From: Diphasiastrum complanatum
Taxonomy: Eukaryota; Streptophyta; Lycopodiopsida; Lycopodiales; Lycopodiaceae
Direction of reading: 5' to 3'
DNA: 64,000 bases
NCBI GenBank assembly: GCA_029204225.1
Contig: CM055111.1
Location: 15,451,497 to 15,515,496 of the forward strand
This document shows, in pieces, positions 20,204-30,429 of this stretch. Both the position numbers and the translations under genes were made by a program. Numbering within the stretch: the first letter of the stretch is position 1; every line of letters starts with the position of its first letter. Under the pieces are notes generated by a model. That model saw nothing but the letters and a program-made list of their open reading frames with translations. It made no database searches and had not been told where the DNA came from.

Positions 20204-20571
20204 ATGGCTGAGCGAATACCACCGAAGCCCGAGGGGCGAAGCCAGGAGAAAGCTTGAGGAAGATATCCGAAGGCACAACGAGAGGCATCGGAAGCAAGAG
20301 GCAGATATCCGAGAGATGCTGCGACAGACTCGACAGAGAAATCCGGAAACCGGAGCCACCCGCCCCCGCTGTGGATCCTGTCCCCGCTGTCGAGCTGGAT
20401 CTGGATGAGCAGATCGGAATGAATTTCACACGACGGCAGCTCATCATGGTCAGGGAAAGGGCGGCCAGACGTCGGGCTAACCAGGAGGCAGCTAGGGCTA
20501 ACCGGGAGGCAGAGCAAGAGCGACAAAACAATGCAGCAGACGAGGTCGAGGAGTCGGTGGAGGATCATTGA
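20204..20571 (+). pseudogene. Small Arg/Glu-rich second gene, right-arm copy
   Basis: The start MAERIPPKPEG matches the left arm. An extra G near 20,235 then shifts the frame, and the reading recovers downstream as PEPPAPAVDP, a four-residue insertion relative to the left arm, DEQIGMNFTRRQLIMV and RRANQEAARANREAEQ. It ends ESVEDH before TGA at 20,569-20,571. The C-terminal part that the left arm lost to a frameshift is open here, giving a predicted product of about 120 residues. Very basic and acidic helices with no cysteine/histidine motif, signal peptide or membrane segment. Function unknown. Confidence 0.7.
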
Positions 20572-21097
20572 GGGATGTTTAGAATAGATGAGGTCCACCC
20601 GTATGTGGCGGACTGTTGCTATGTAGGTTTTCGGCAGTTTATGGTGCAGCAAATAACTAGATGGCTGCTTAAAAAAATGACAGTATATGTGATGTTTATC
20701 CTGATACAACGGTTGAATATATACATAGTTGTTTTTTGTGCAACGCGAGCCTGGTCATGTAAGATGCAATGTTTGTAATTTTTTTAAATGCAGATGTATT
20801 ACATGTGTTTATTCAATGTCGTTTGGGGTGTAGGGGTGATTGCTGTGCTCATGATGTAGGTGCATATATGTGAAGCTAGCATTCACTTCAAACGAAATTA
20901 AATGAAAATAGGATTCACACACGCACATAGAATTCTTCAACATAAAATAAAGCATCACATGTACAGAGCGACATACGCACAATGTGCAGCAAATAATGTA
21001 GGCCAAACACTGTATATAATGTGAAAAATCATCTGAGTACAATGGTAGGACCGACTGCTAGAGACAAACTACTGAAACTAAAACAATAGAGCCACAA

Positions 21098-24000
21098 TCA
21101 ATGCTCTGGCTCTGACTCAGACGAATGCTCTGGAGACAACTCAGGGCCCGAGCTGACTCTCGCTGCCGATATCTCTGCCTGTCTGGAACTAGCATGGGCT
21201 GTGTATCCGAGGGGGAAGACTCGTCATCCTCATCCTCCCAATCAGCCTCCGCATCAGCCCTCAAGCAGGCCAAACCAACAACACCTGCTCCAACTGGCTG
21301 TGATACTGCACCTCTACCTGTACCTGGAGCCCTGCGTGGTCGTCCTCTCCTCCCTGGCAGTTTCTGTGCCTTGCCTTTCTTGTTCGGTGCACCCTTGGGC
21401 CTGCCTGGTCTCTTGCGGACAAGAGAGCTGTCAATGCCTCGTCACCCCCATGCAAATCACCTGGCTGGCTAGGCTGGGCCCAAGCTGAGGCCGGCTGGGA
21501 TTAGGGAAGCAAAAGAGGGAACTCCCTGTGCAACTGAGCGAGGAGGATGAGCTCGTGGAGTGTGTGCCCGTGGGGCTGCTGCAGGTGGAGGAACAGGCTG
21601 TGCAGGAGGCGAGTACAGTGGCAATATGTACTGAAAGGGGCGCTGTGGTGGCCGGTACTGGTACATCCTGGGTGCTGCCAAAGGAGGAGGATGTGACGTG
21701 GGGTGCTGCCACTGGAGGAGCCACTGTGGATGTGGGCGCTGCAAGAGAAAACCTGGGCACAGATGGTGGCCTGCCATGGAGACCTGGTGCTGCAGAAGTG
21801 GACGGCGATGGAGGGGATGCAGGCCTAAATGGCATCGGTGGCACTGGAGGAGCTGTGCGACGCACATACACCCTCTGAGGAGCTGGAGGAACTGTAGGCA
21901 CCTCATGCGGCTGCTCTGGCTGGGACTCTGTGTGTGGCATGCTGGCAAGAGATGATGGGGGCGCCCTGGACACTCGGCATCTGCTGGGCCTCTGAATCCA
22001 ATGTGGCAACCAAGTCGGCCAGCTGGGCATCCGAATACAAATGCTCTGGGCTCTGGGACTCATCCTGTGCACCAGCCTCTAAATCATCCTGTGCACCGAC
22101 CTCTGAATCATCCTGTGCACCAACCCCTGAATCAACCCAAGCCTCATCCCGTGCCTCATCTGTGCACCCTGTAGACCCTGCATGGCCTCCCAATCTGTGC
22201 AATGAAAGTCATCAGGTGCCTCCTCTGGTGTGCTGTCGTAGTAACGGCCATGACTCTGTGCTGCACGCATCCAAACATCTGCGGGGACCAGCATCTAAAC
22301 CACTCTGCCCTCTATCAAGAGCCTCCTCCATCATGTCGACATAGGTAGGTATGCCACTGCCCCCCCCTGTGTGCCCTGCCTGTCTGCCGGTTATAACCTG
22401 TGCCATGTGTCCCACCTCTGCCACGTGATTGCACCTGTGACCCCTGCCCGTGGCGTGTGCCCTGCACCTGTATAATCTGCCTCATCCCTCTCTGGTCTGG
22501 CAAACACAACCCGAATGGGCTCATCCTCATCATGCTCATCCTCTGACACTGGCTCATCTGCCTCATACAATGGGGGCTCTCTGTGCTCAAGCCCAAGCTC
22601 TCTCTCTCTCATCTCGGCAAGCTCCCTCTCTCTCTCTGCCATCAACTGTGTGCCCAGGTCATCTGCAGGCATGGGATGGGTGCTGTCCGTAGGCAAGTCA
22701 AACCTGGCGCTCCAAATCAGATATCTTCGTCTGCAAGGTTTAAAATTTGCATGTCAGAGAGACAACTTTATCAAGAAATGAAACCAACATACCAGGAGTC
22801 AACCAACATGCTATGAAAGATTAGCTTATCACCTGCAATGCGTTCGTAATGGTCGGAAGCCTCCTGGCGAGACGTGCGTTGGTGCTACAGAACACCAACC
22901 GCTCCAACTGACTCACTGACAACCGGTTTCTTCTCCTCGTGCGAATGAGTGCCCATGTGCTCCAGTTACGCTCACACACGGAGGCAGCACAGTCCTGTGG
23001 TGCGTGCATTGAAATACTTCAGCACATTGTGGCAGAGGTGAAACTTCAACGAAACACAAAAAATGGAGGATAAAATGAGATGCATACCTGAGAAAGGACA
23101 CGCAGTGCAAGACGCTGTATAGATGGGTATGTGCTACCGAACATGGTCCACCAGGTAATGGGTAGCTGCCTCCTCTCTGGATCCTGGGCAGCCGGGTGGC
23201 CGAATGTGCCCATGCCGAAACAAAATGCAGCGAGCTCCTCCATGAGCCTGATAGGATCCAAACCTATGTGTGGACCCACCCTGTGAATGTACTGAAGCCA
23301 ATCGGCCTCGAAGCTCCCTGTCTGCGATCTGTGTCGGAGAGAGGAAGAGGGGATGCAGCATGTGTGCAACGCTGTGGATACTCCTGTGGAAGTAGTTCCA
23401 TCGCGTCTCCCATATGAACTTCAGCTCTGTCATCCTGCAGGTGAGGGGCATGTGGTTTAGGGCATTACGAAAAGCTTAACATTGACAGAAAAACAAACTA
23501 GCAAGTACTGAAAAGATAAAGGTCAATTGCAACACTGTACCGCTTAACCTCTCTGGCTGCAAGATGGGCAGCTGCAGGAACTGTCCAATCCGGTCCATGA
23601 GCTCATACACCAGTCCAAGTGTCGACCCCTCGCTGTCAGCCATGCGAGCACAATGTAGAGTGGTCGAAAGCAGTCCTGACAATGTCTGTGCATCCCTCCA
23701 GAACTGGTCTCCCCTCACCGTGGAAGAAAAGTGCTCCCCATCCTCAGTGTGCGGAAATGTACTGGCACCCCAAAGATCACTGGCAACCATCTGTAGAAGC
23801 TGGGCCCTGCACCTGATCAAACGGTCGATGACCACCAAGTCGAATGCAAAGCGCGTGGGGGCTTGGCTTACGGAGGTCCAGATGGCTAAACACCCGGAAC
23901 ATGGCAAGAACACGCCTCTTCTGGTGACAAAAGTCACCAGGGAAGAGGGCCTCCCGGACGATGGCTCTAACCCAGGGAAGTGCTCCAATGTCCCCCATCA

Positions 24001-25433
24001 AAAGGTCTATGCCGTGGGCCTGCACAGGGGGTATGAACAATATGAGGGAACTCGGCCTCTAGCAGTACACCCATCTGAATGCAGTTCGTGGCATTGTCCG
24101 TCACCACCGTGACGACATGCTGTGGGCCTATGGCTAGGATGGAAGACCTGATGACATCAAACATGAACTCTGCAGATATGACTCTCCCCCCCCTGCTGCA
24201 ATCCACTGCCCTCAAAAACTGTGTGCCCATGCAGCTGGAGACCAGTATGTTGAGGATCGGCCTCCTCCTGACATCAGTCCAGCCATCGGACATGATGCTG
24301 CAACCGTAAGTGGCCCAGTGCCGACGCAGAGGCTCCATCTCTCTAGACAAGGACTCGACCCTATCCCTCAGCATGTGTGTGCGGACAACCTCTGAACTAG
24401 GGACTCTCCAGCTAGGGCTGACAGACTGTGCAAGGCGGAAGGCCCTTCTGAAGGGCTCAGAGTCGGTGATGGCAAAGGGCAGGTTCAGCTCGTAAACCCA
24501 GACTGGCCACGGCCTGTGTGGCCTCTCTGTCCATGTGCGGCTGATGCGCGCCGCGAATGGTCTGCTGGCACGAGGGCTCTCCCTGGTGGACGACGGGTGG
24601 TGGACCTCCAGCACGGTGCACCAACCGTGACGGGAATGGACGATGACGCGACAGGCTGGGCGCTGGTGGATGCATCGGCTGTAGACGTGGAATGGGGAGA
24701 GTGGGATGCACTGGCAGGGATTGGGTGCAAGCAGCATAGGTGGGGTGCACTGGTGGAGGGGCAACATCTGGCATGGGGTACGAAAAACTGCTGGCTGAGG
24801 AGGTCATCCGGATGGGAAGGGAAGGAAGAAGGGATCTCTTCCACATCCTCGAAGGCCCGCCCAGTACCATCCTGGGCCTGCTCGGGTGGCGGAGAGTCCA
24901 TGAGAAAGTCGTAGACTGGTGGAGTGCGAGCAACAGTGGGTGGTGGTGGAACCGCAGTGGCAACTGTCGGACGCGATGGACGGGATCCACCGGAATCTGA
25001 GCAGATGGGGGTGCATGAGGCAGAGCTGTCTGAGGGGCAAAGGACCAGAGGAGGATGCACTCCCTCTCCCTCGTGCGTGCCAGCCAAGCAGGCAGCAACT
25101 CTGGGTTATGTCACATAAGGGAGCGGTGCAAAATCGGAGAACGCCCTCCGAAATGGTGTTCTCCCCTGCCACGGAGCCGCGGCCCGTAGGCGTCCAGTAG
25201 TCGCTGCCTGTCGGGGACGGTCATGCTGCCACAAGGGGCAGCATTCAAGGTGGCACCATTTTTGGCGCGTGCACCGAGCAGATGGCCTTTAAGGCGAGTG
25301 AGGGATGCAGCAAACTCGACGAGACAGTATCGGCAGCGCACGATCTTCTGACCCGGTTCTTGTTGGCCTTGTCGGCAACCCGCCTGACAATGTCTACCTC
25401 GTCCCACAGACCGGAAAGGTCGGATTGCACCAT
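21098..25433 (-). pseudogene. hAT-type transposase gene, right-arm copy
   Basis: Minus-strand mirror of 13,778-18,081 with the same start and the same exon-intron layout (introns at about 23,430-23,545, 22,990-23,090 and 22,735-22,840). The BED finger keeps its KGHLLG segment and hence the metal-binding His missing from the left arm. The G-run in the DUF659-like core has the length that keeps the frame open (SRGGRVISAEFMF), and the C-terminal TAG of the left arm is GAG here. In exchange it has its own indels: two extra bases after ADKANK near 25,355, an extra T near 24,785, and a missing C just after the GAG near 21,430. Most differences fall in homopolymers. Confidence 0.8.
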
Positions 25434-25719
25434 TGCAGATGAAATGAGGGATGGATTGCTGGAAAAAAAACAGCAGGGTTCACTGTTGGAGAGACGCTGA
25501 AAATGGGCGAATGCAGGGCAAAGGAAATCAGATGCAAGGCAAGGGCGTTGCGTGGGCGATGGGCGACGCAAGGAATCAAAGGCAGGCAAGAAAAACCAGC
25601 AGCGATGGCAGGGCGGAGAGGGCGCAAAAAAATTTCAGAGGAAATGCGAGGGGGGCGGGTAGGTTTAGGTAAAAAAAAATTAAAAAAAATATTAAATAAT
25701 AAATATATTATTATATTGT

Positions 25720-25803
25720 GGTACCGCGGTACCATCATGGTTACCGCGGTACCAGTATGGTCCCGCGGTACCGGGATCCGCGGTTACCCAGTACCGCGGG
25801 ACC
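25720..25803. repeat. Right terminal GGTACC/CCGCGG palindrome array
   Basis: Mirror of 13,422-13,490 with a slightly longer array: GGTACCGCGGTACC, then GGTTACCGCGGTACC, GGTCCCGCGGTACC and GGGATCCGCGG variants. Confidence 0.8.
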
Positions 25804-25805
25804 TA

Positions 25806-25807
<2 letters not shown>

Positions 25808-25844
<37 letters not shown>

Positions 25845-25855
25845 TTATATATATA
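25808..25855. repeat. (TA)n repeat at outer edge of right arm
   Basis: Interrupted TA tract, longer than its left counterpart, marking the outer limit of arm similarity. Confidence 0.85.
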
Positions 25856-25916
25856 CTTCGGTTCAAACCGTTTTTTCAGTTCGAACCAGCCTGGCCAATC
25901 GAATCGACTTGTAACC

Positions 25917-25990
25917 TTGATTGGGGAAAGTATCTCCCAATGGTTGAGTTCGTGCACAAGTCGTCGGTCGCTCACGTCGGGAAATTGAGG
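25917..25990 (+). pseudogene. Gypsy integrase continued after the palindromic element
   Basis: Starts with the second TTGATTGGG and reads DWGKYLPMVEFVHKSSVAHVG, the conserved segment that follows the catalytic Glu helix in gypsy integrases. It continues directly from LQFDWEQ at 13,286. It becomes unrecognisable after about 25,985, so the element is also truncated at its 3' side. Confidence 0.8.
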
Positions 25991-26470
25991 TCAGAACCTG
26001 GGTGTATCTTAAAATCCCTAAGGATTCAAAGGTACTTCGGACGAGAAAATGTAGTATCCTCAACATCAGAGATATTAGGGATGATGTCCCTCTGCAAAGC
26101 ACTAAGCGCAGCACGAAGAGAAGCAATTTCAGGTCTGTTGAGCGTCAATCGTGGCAGTCTTAGTAAGCAAATCCGCACGAAGTTCATTGAGTTGTGAAAG
26201 GAAAAGCAGCAAATTGCTTAGAAATGTACTCATTCAGTGAGGAGATGTTCTCAGGAGTGGTGTGCCGCGTGTAGGTGTGGTGTGTGTCTCCCATAGCAGC
26301 TGAGGGACGAAGCAACGACCTGTGGTGGTCGATCGTTGACAGAATCGATAGGCATGGTGGATGCAATTTCCAAAGTACGAAAACGTTTATGAGAGCCTGT
26401 AGACATAAACTTCTTAGCACACTGTGTGCGCAAGACAAAGCCTGGAGGCAGGTGAAACGAAGCCGTAGGA
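25990..26470 (-). pseudogene. Decayed coding fragment with coiled coil, probably a retroelement ORF1/Gag
   Basis: Minus-strand reading after the (CT)n run gives HKRFRTLEIAST, later LNEYISKQFAAFPFTTQLNELRADLLTKTATIDA. After a frame change it reads RPEIASLRAALSALQRDIIPNISDVEDT. The heptad-like Leu spacing suggests a coiled coil. There is no zinc knuckle or enzyme motif. Its orientation is opposite to the gypsy element it abuts. I cannot name the family. Confidence 0.4.

Positions 26471-26476
<6 letters not shown>

Positions 26477-26523
<47 letters not shown>
26477..26523. repeat. (GA)n microsatellite
   Basis: About 45 bases of GA repeat with one GGGA interruption, followed by GAGATT variants to 26,540. 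Like the other GA/CT tracts here it may mark a LINE 3' end, but no LINE body adjoins it convincingly. Confidence 0.75.
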
Positions 26524-26526
<3 letters not shown>

Positions 26527-26719
26527 TTGAGAGAGAGATTTAAGACACTATTGAAGAAAGTTGAAAGAAACAACCGAACTTCTATTTTTGCCTTATAGAC
26601 ATCTAGAAAGCCTTCACAACAGTTTCAAGGCATAAACTATGGGAAGAACGAAAGAAATTGATATCCGTAGGGATCTCATGCACGCAATTGAAAAGCATAA
26701 TAAAAGAAGTGATGCAAAG

Positions 26720-26970
26720 GTGCATCCTTTGAAGGGATTCACTAATGAGATTTTCAGCAACATTGATGTTTAACAAGGTTGTCGTCTATGCCCTATTATT
26801 TTTGGTTATTACAATGACAACCTTAAAGATTTCCTCAATGAAGAAAGTTGGGGTGGTGCCAAGCTCCTTCGTTATGTTATCAAGCTTCTTCTTTATGCAA
26901 ATGATGTGGTTCTTTTTGCCACCACTTTAGATTGCATACAACAACATTTTGATGCTCACAAGAAAATGTG
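26720..26970 (+). pseudogene. LINE reverse transcriptase fragment
   Basis: In shifting frames the plus strand reads QGCRLCPILFGYYNDNLKDF and LLLYANDVVLFATTLD. These are the RT motif before the active site and the YADD box altered to YAND. Only about 70 residues survive. It resembles but does not closely match LINE-B. Confidence 0.65.
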
Positions 26971-26984
26971 AGGAGAGTAAGAAG

Positions 26985-28000
26985 CTCACTCATGCATAGC
27001 TAAAGTATCCAACACATGTGCAAGAATTGTATGCAATAGTTCATGCCCTTAAGGTCTGGCGACTCTATTTCTATGATGTTGAACTTTATGTATACAATAA
27101 TCATAGCATCTCGAGGAATTTTGCGATCAGCCAGAGATGAGGGTCACCCAACTGGATAGGCCGAGCTAATGCAAGATTTTTTAGTATGAAATTCCAATAT
27201 TGGACAATTAATGAAAGGACCAATGTGAAAGGAACAATGTGCTCACTGATGCACAACAAGCATGTATATTGTATCACATGAGCTTGGTTGAGATAGGCAA
27301 GGATCTCAAGAAGATCAAAGGAGCTTAACAAACAATCCACATTGTTGGTGTGTGTGGCCTTTAGAATATAAGTGTTCAAGGAGGTCATGCGGGAGAATCA
27401 ACTTTGATGGTCACTTTCATAAAGGCACACACCTAGCTAGCATAGACCAACCAGGAAGGTGTGCTTAGAGAAACATATATGAGGTCATGCCAGAAATAAA
27501 TGGACTTATCTATAAGGTCCTTCACAAGTGCTATAAAAGTCCCTACGCAATGTTGCTCTCAAGTATGAGTTGGGAGTTTTTGAATCTAGTAATGAGTAAT
27601 AGATCTAAACCATGACTACAATGAGTTGTTAGAGAGTACATCAGCTGTGTATTCCTTGTTGAGTGAACAAAGACCAAGTAAGTCCTTTGGATTTGTGCGC
27701 TACAAGAGGTACCCATAGTATATTGGAAGGCATATATCTGGAATCACTGATTGGACTACCAAAGACCCAAGTGGGGTCAGACTTTGGATTCATTTTAGTG
27801 GATTGACCAAGAAGGCCTAGTTGACTGTAGTTGTCTGACCTAATATGGTGAAATTGTATGGACTCTCGAAGCCCATAATTTCAACTAATATCACAAATAG
27901 ATATTTGCCAAATGAGGACACAATCTTGACTTTGTAGTGGAAGCTTTACAACATCCACCCCACCTTTATAAAATCTGATGTCCTTATCAGATGTCAGATT
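26985..28000 (+). pseudogene. Degenerate Ty3/gypsy RNase H and integrase relic
   Basis: 26,985-27,120 reads YPTHVQELYAIVHALKVWRLYFYDVELYVYNNHSI, matching the RNase H segment YPTHDxELxAxVxALKxWRxYLYG. At 27,600-27,860, interrupted by stops, VREYISCVF and GLPKTQVGSDFGFILVD resemble the integrase zinc-binding end and core start. Many stops; very old. Confidence 0.55.
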
Positions 28001-28099
28001 AAAGTAAAGGTGTCTCCCAATTGAAATAACTATGCATTTAAGCTACTTGGCACAGTACTAAATTGACTGGCCACTTTTTATTATTAACTTTGAAGCTGG

Positions 28100-28540
28100 C
28101 ACACCACAAGTCGGAGGCTCAACTCTTTGTACTGAAAAATTACATAACTTGAAAATCTCTCTTTGTCTGGGAAAAGCGTAGATTTATATATCGCTTACGT
28201 AAAACCCAAGAACCTTATTAACTGGTGACAGAGGCCTTTCTGTGAAATGTTCTACCCTGTCGCTTCCGACTTTTGACTTTGGAACTCCTTTGAGCTCCTG
28301 ATTTGTCCTTGATGCACTTTGTGTTGAGCTCCCGGAGCTCCGGATCTGATCAGTTCCGCACAGGTATCAAGGCTCCCTGAGCCGAAGGATTTATCGTTTG
28401 ATTGCCCACTTTATGGTCCACTCCGTGCCTTGTTGCTTCCCCGTCTGAGTTTCTCTCCTCGTCCCAGCCTGATCTTGATACTTTTCCTTCTTGGCTCTTT
28501 AAGGTAGGCAAAGATTGAGTACTCCGCAATGCACCTCTCA
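28100..28540. other. Spacer without recognisable gene
   Basis: No gene or element motif recognised. GC content rises here relative to the flanking AT-rich DNA. Confidence 0.3.
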
Positions 28541-28930
28541 CTTAGCTTGAAGTAGCTCTTTGAATCAGCCCAAATGTAACCGTTCACCTCCTGGAGAGCC
28601 AAAGGGTCGCACCAGTTTGATCCGCATACCGAACTATCTCTTCGCGTTCGTTTGAGGCGCCATGTCCGTCGCGCAAAACTTGACTTTCACAATTCCATCA
28701 CTGGTCAGTTGCCTCACAGTCAAAACAAGAAGTGTACATCTAGCTTGGCTTCAAGTAGCTCTCTTTGAATCAGACACGTGCACCCAGAGTTTGCACTCGT
28801 CCGATCTCAACACGAACCGTCCCTTGGCGTCCCTTCGAAGTACCAAGTCTCTCGTGCAAGACTCAACTTTCACAGTTCCTTCATTGATCAGTTGTCTTAC
28901 ACGTAACACAAGTCAGCGTACTCATTATGT
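28540..28930. repeat. Degenerate tandem repeat, period about 190-200 bp
   Basis: Two units share AGCTTGAAGTAGCTCT-TTGAATCAG-type sequence (28,544 and 28,742) and ACTTTCACA-TTCC ... TCAGTTG-CT-ACA (about 28,680 and 28,868). The plus-strand open frame at 28,662-29,045 spans both and repeats TFTxPSLxSCLT, but this reflects the DNA repeat and I see no protein family. Confidence 0.55.
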
Positions 28931-29045
28931 CTCCTCATCATTGCCGGTCCAGAGAAAGCCTATAACACCACAACAAGAAACTTGTCGACTTATTAGGTCC
29001 AAAGTTCGCCAGTCTCCTCGTGTGAGTATGGCTAGCTCACCTTGA

Positions 29046-30000
29046 ATTTGCCCCCGTTTTGATCAACTTTCAATCAGAATTTTCCCCAAGTGAGAGGTGT
29101 GTTGGATAGTTCCCCTCCACTTAACAAAACAGTTGATCGGACTTAGAGTAGAGTTCTCAGACAAAAAGCCTTTGCAACACTTTGCTTCCCATCTGCTAGG
29201 ATTATGGCTCGATCCAACTTGTTGCCAATCTCTTAAAAGGATCCCAGTCTTTCCCCTTTGAGGAAAAACCCAACTGATACTGGATATCACCCATGCTCAG
29301 TTCCGAAGGTGGCCGTCCTAAATGAAAACCAACTGCTCCATAGAAGATCTCCCCTGAAACTGCACTTTCCAACTTTTGACCTCCTGCTTGCGTCTGGTGG
29401 GCGTCGTCGCAAATGAACTAACCCAAGAAACAGGCTAGCCATCCATCCTTTGCAAACATTGAGTCGTTTCGTTGCCGTTCGCGTGCGAGTACTTGAACTG
29501 CAAATCCGCCGCGCAGATTCTGTAGTCCTTCTTTGTTTGATGGTATCAGCCTTCAAAAGAAAAGTTCCTTCTCGAGCCATCGGCTCCTTGTGTCACGAGC
29601 AATCATGCGAACCAGACAAACCACGAGTACTAAGACTCACCACGAATACATGAAAGCACGACACTCAGGCAGGTTTACCAATAGGTAACAAAGACAAGGT
29701 CCCCCTTTGAGATAGTCCTGCCAAAGGACCTTTGCCTGGCCTCGCCCATACAGATCGATCACAGAATCAGCCCATAGAGAACACCCCTCCAACTATCCGT
29801 ACTTTCACCAATAAGCAGCACATTGCCTCGGCCACGCACCACCACTTTTTGGTCGATAGCCCTTATAGCTAAACGATCGGCGGCGGCTATCTGTAGCGCA
29901 GGCATCCCAAAGGGAGCCGGGAACCGCGACTTAGCTTCCCAGCCTTCAACTCTTGGTGTCCAAACCCACTTGACATACAAGCAGCCAACTCGCCAACAAC
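29046..30000. other. GC-richer spacer, no gene recognised
   Basis: No motif of a known element or gene could be read in any frame. Its GC content is higher than the flanks and it ends in a possible LTR/primer-binding junction near 30,047, so it could be a decayed LTR. Confidence 0.3.
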
Positions 30001-30002
30001 GA

Positions 30003-30300
30003 TCAGACTTAACCAACTGGAAGTTCAGAAACCAACATTGAGATCCAAACTGGCGCCGTGCCAGATCGGGGGTCCCGATGTGGGTGACTTCCCTCCAAGC
30101 AAGTCGCCCGACATACGTCAAACTTAACCAACTCGAAGCTTCGTTACAAACGAGTAACATGCATGCTCTGACTTACATCAGACTTAACCAGCTGAAAGCT
30201 TCGTCACGAGCGCTGGAAGCCAACCTGGCGCCACGCCAGACTGGACAGCCATAAGCAGGTACCTTCCACCCAAGCAAGCCATCCAACTCAGCCGCATTCT
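30003..30300 (+). repeat. Degenerate tandem repeat carrying TGGCGCC primer-binding-like sites
   Basis: TGGCGCCGTGCCAGATCGGG at 30,051 and TGGCGCCACGCCAGA at 30,226 lie 175 bp apart. Around them TTAACCA(A/G)CT(C/G) and CCAAGCAAG(T/C)C blocks recur. TGGCGCCGTTGCC is the usual primer-binding site of Tat/Athila-type gypsy elements, so the first site may mark an LTR end near 30,047 (CA, then AAC, then TGGCGCC). Confidence 0.45.
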
Positions 30301-30385
30301 CAAAAAGCTGGTTTGAATGAAAGGGCCAATCGCTTTTGAAAGATATGTTTTGCACATATCTTTGTGTCATTTAGACTATATAGTG

Positions 30386-30429
30386 GACATGTGTCTCTTT
30401 CATGATGATTCATGAAAGAGACACATGTC
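30386..30429. repeat. Perfect 20-bp hairpin with 4-base loop
   Basis: GACATGTGTCTC... at 30,386-30,405 is exactly complementary to 30,410-30,429, with loop TGAT. Every one of the 20 base pairs matches. Confidence 0.9.

Larger units (their letters stand above)
13287..25916. mobile_element. 12.6-kb palindromic hAT-type element with two convergent genes per arm
   Basis: From 13,399 to 19,582 the plus strand is mirrored by 19,584 to about 25,840 on the minus strand, including outer TA repeats, GGTACC arrays, a transposase gene with the same introns, a small second gene and 85-bp repeats. The arms match almost base for base by eye, differing mostly by one-base indels and a few substitutions. Outside the TA repeats lie about 110-130 bp on each side that are only loosely similar (both contain GTTCGAAC and TTCAAACC words in inverse orientation). 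A 9-bp direct repeat flanks the whole, and the interrupted gypsy integrase is continuous across the two flanks. It could be one mobile foldback-like unit, or two tail-to-tail copies of a hAT element that moved or duplicated together. Confidence 0.85.
9054..25990 (+). mobile_element. Ty3/gypsy retrotransposon, itself split by the palindromic element
   Basis: Plus-strand element with 5' LTR, primer-binding site, leader, gag start fused to RT, RNase H and integrase. The integrase is interrupted at 13,286 and resumes at 25,917, then ends near 25,990 without a visible 3' LTR. Its own DNA is therefore about 4.3 kb. It sits inside LINE-D, and the palindromic hAT-type element sits inside it, giving a clear order of insertion. 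Confidence 0.8.

Noticed and set aside
13420-25810. Palindrome as a sequencing artefact (missed adapter or foldback read)
   Set aside because: Such artefacts mirror both flanks. Here the flanks are different and form one continuous integrase with a short direct repeat at both junctions. Long-read confirmation is still desirable.
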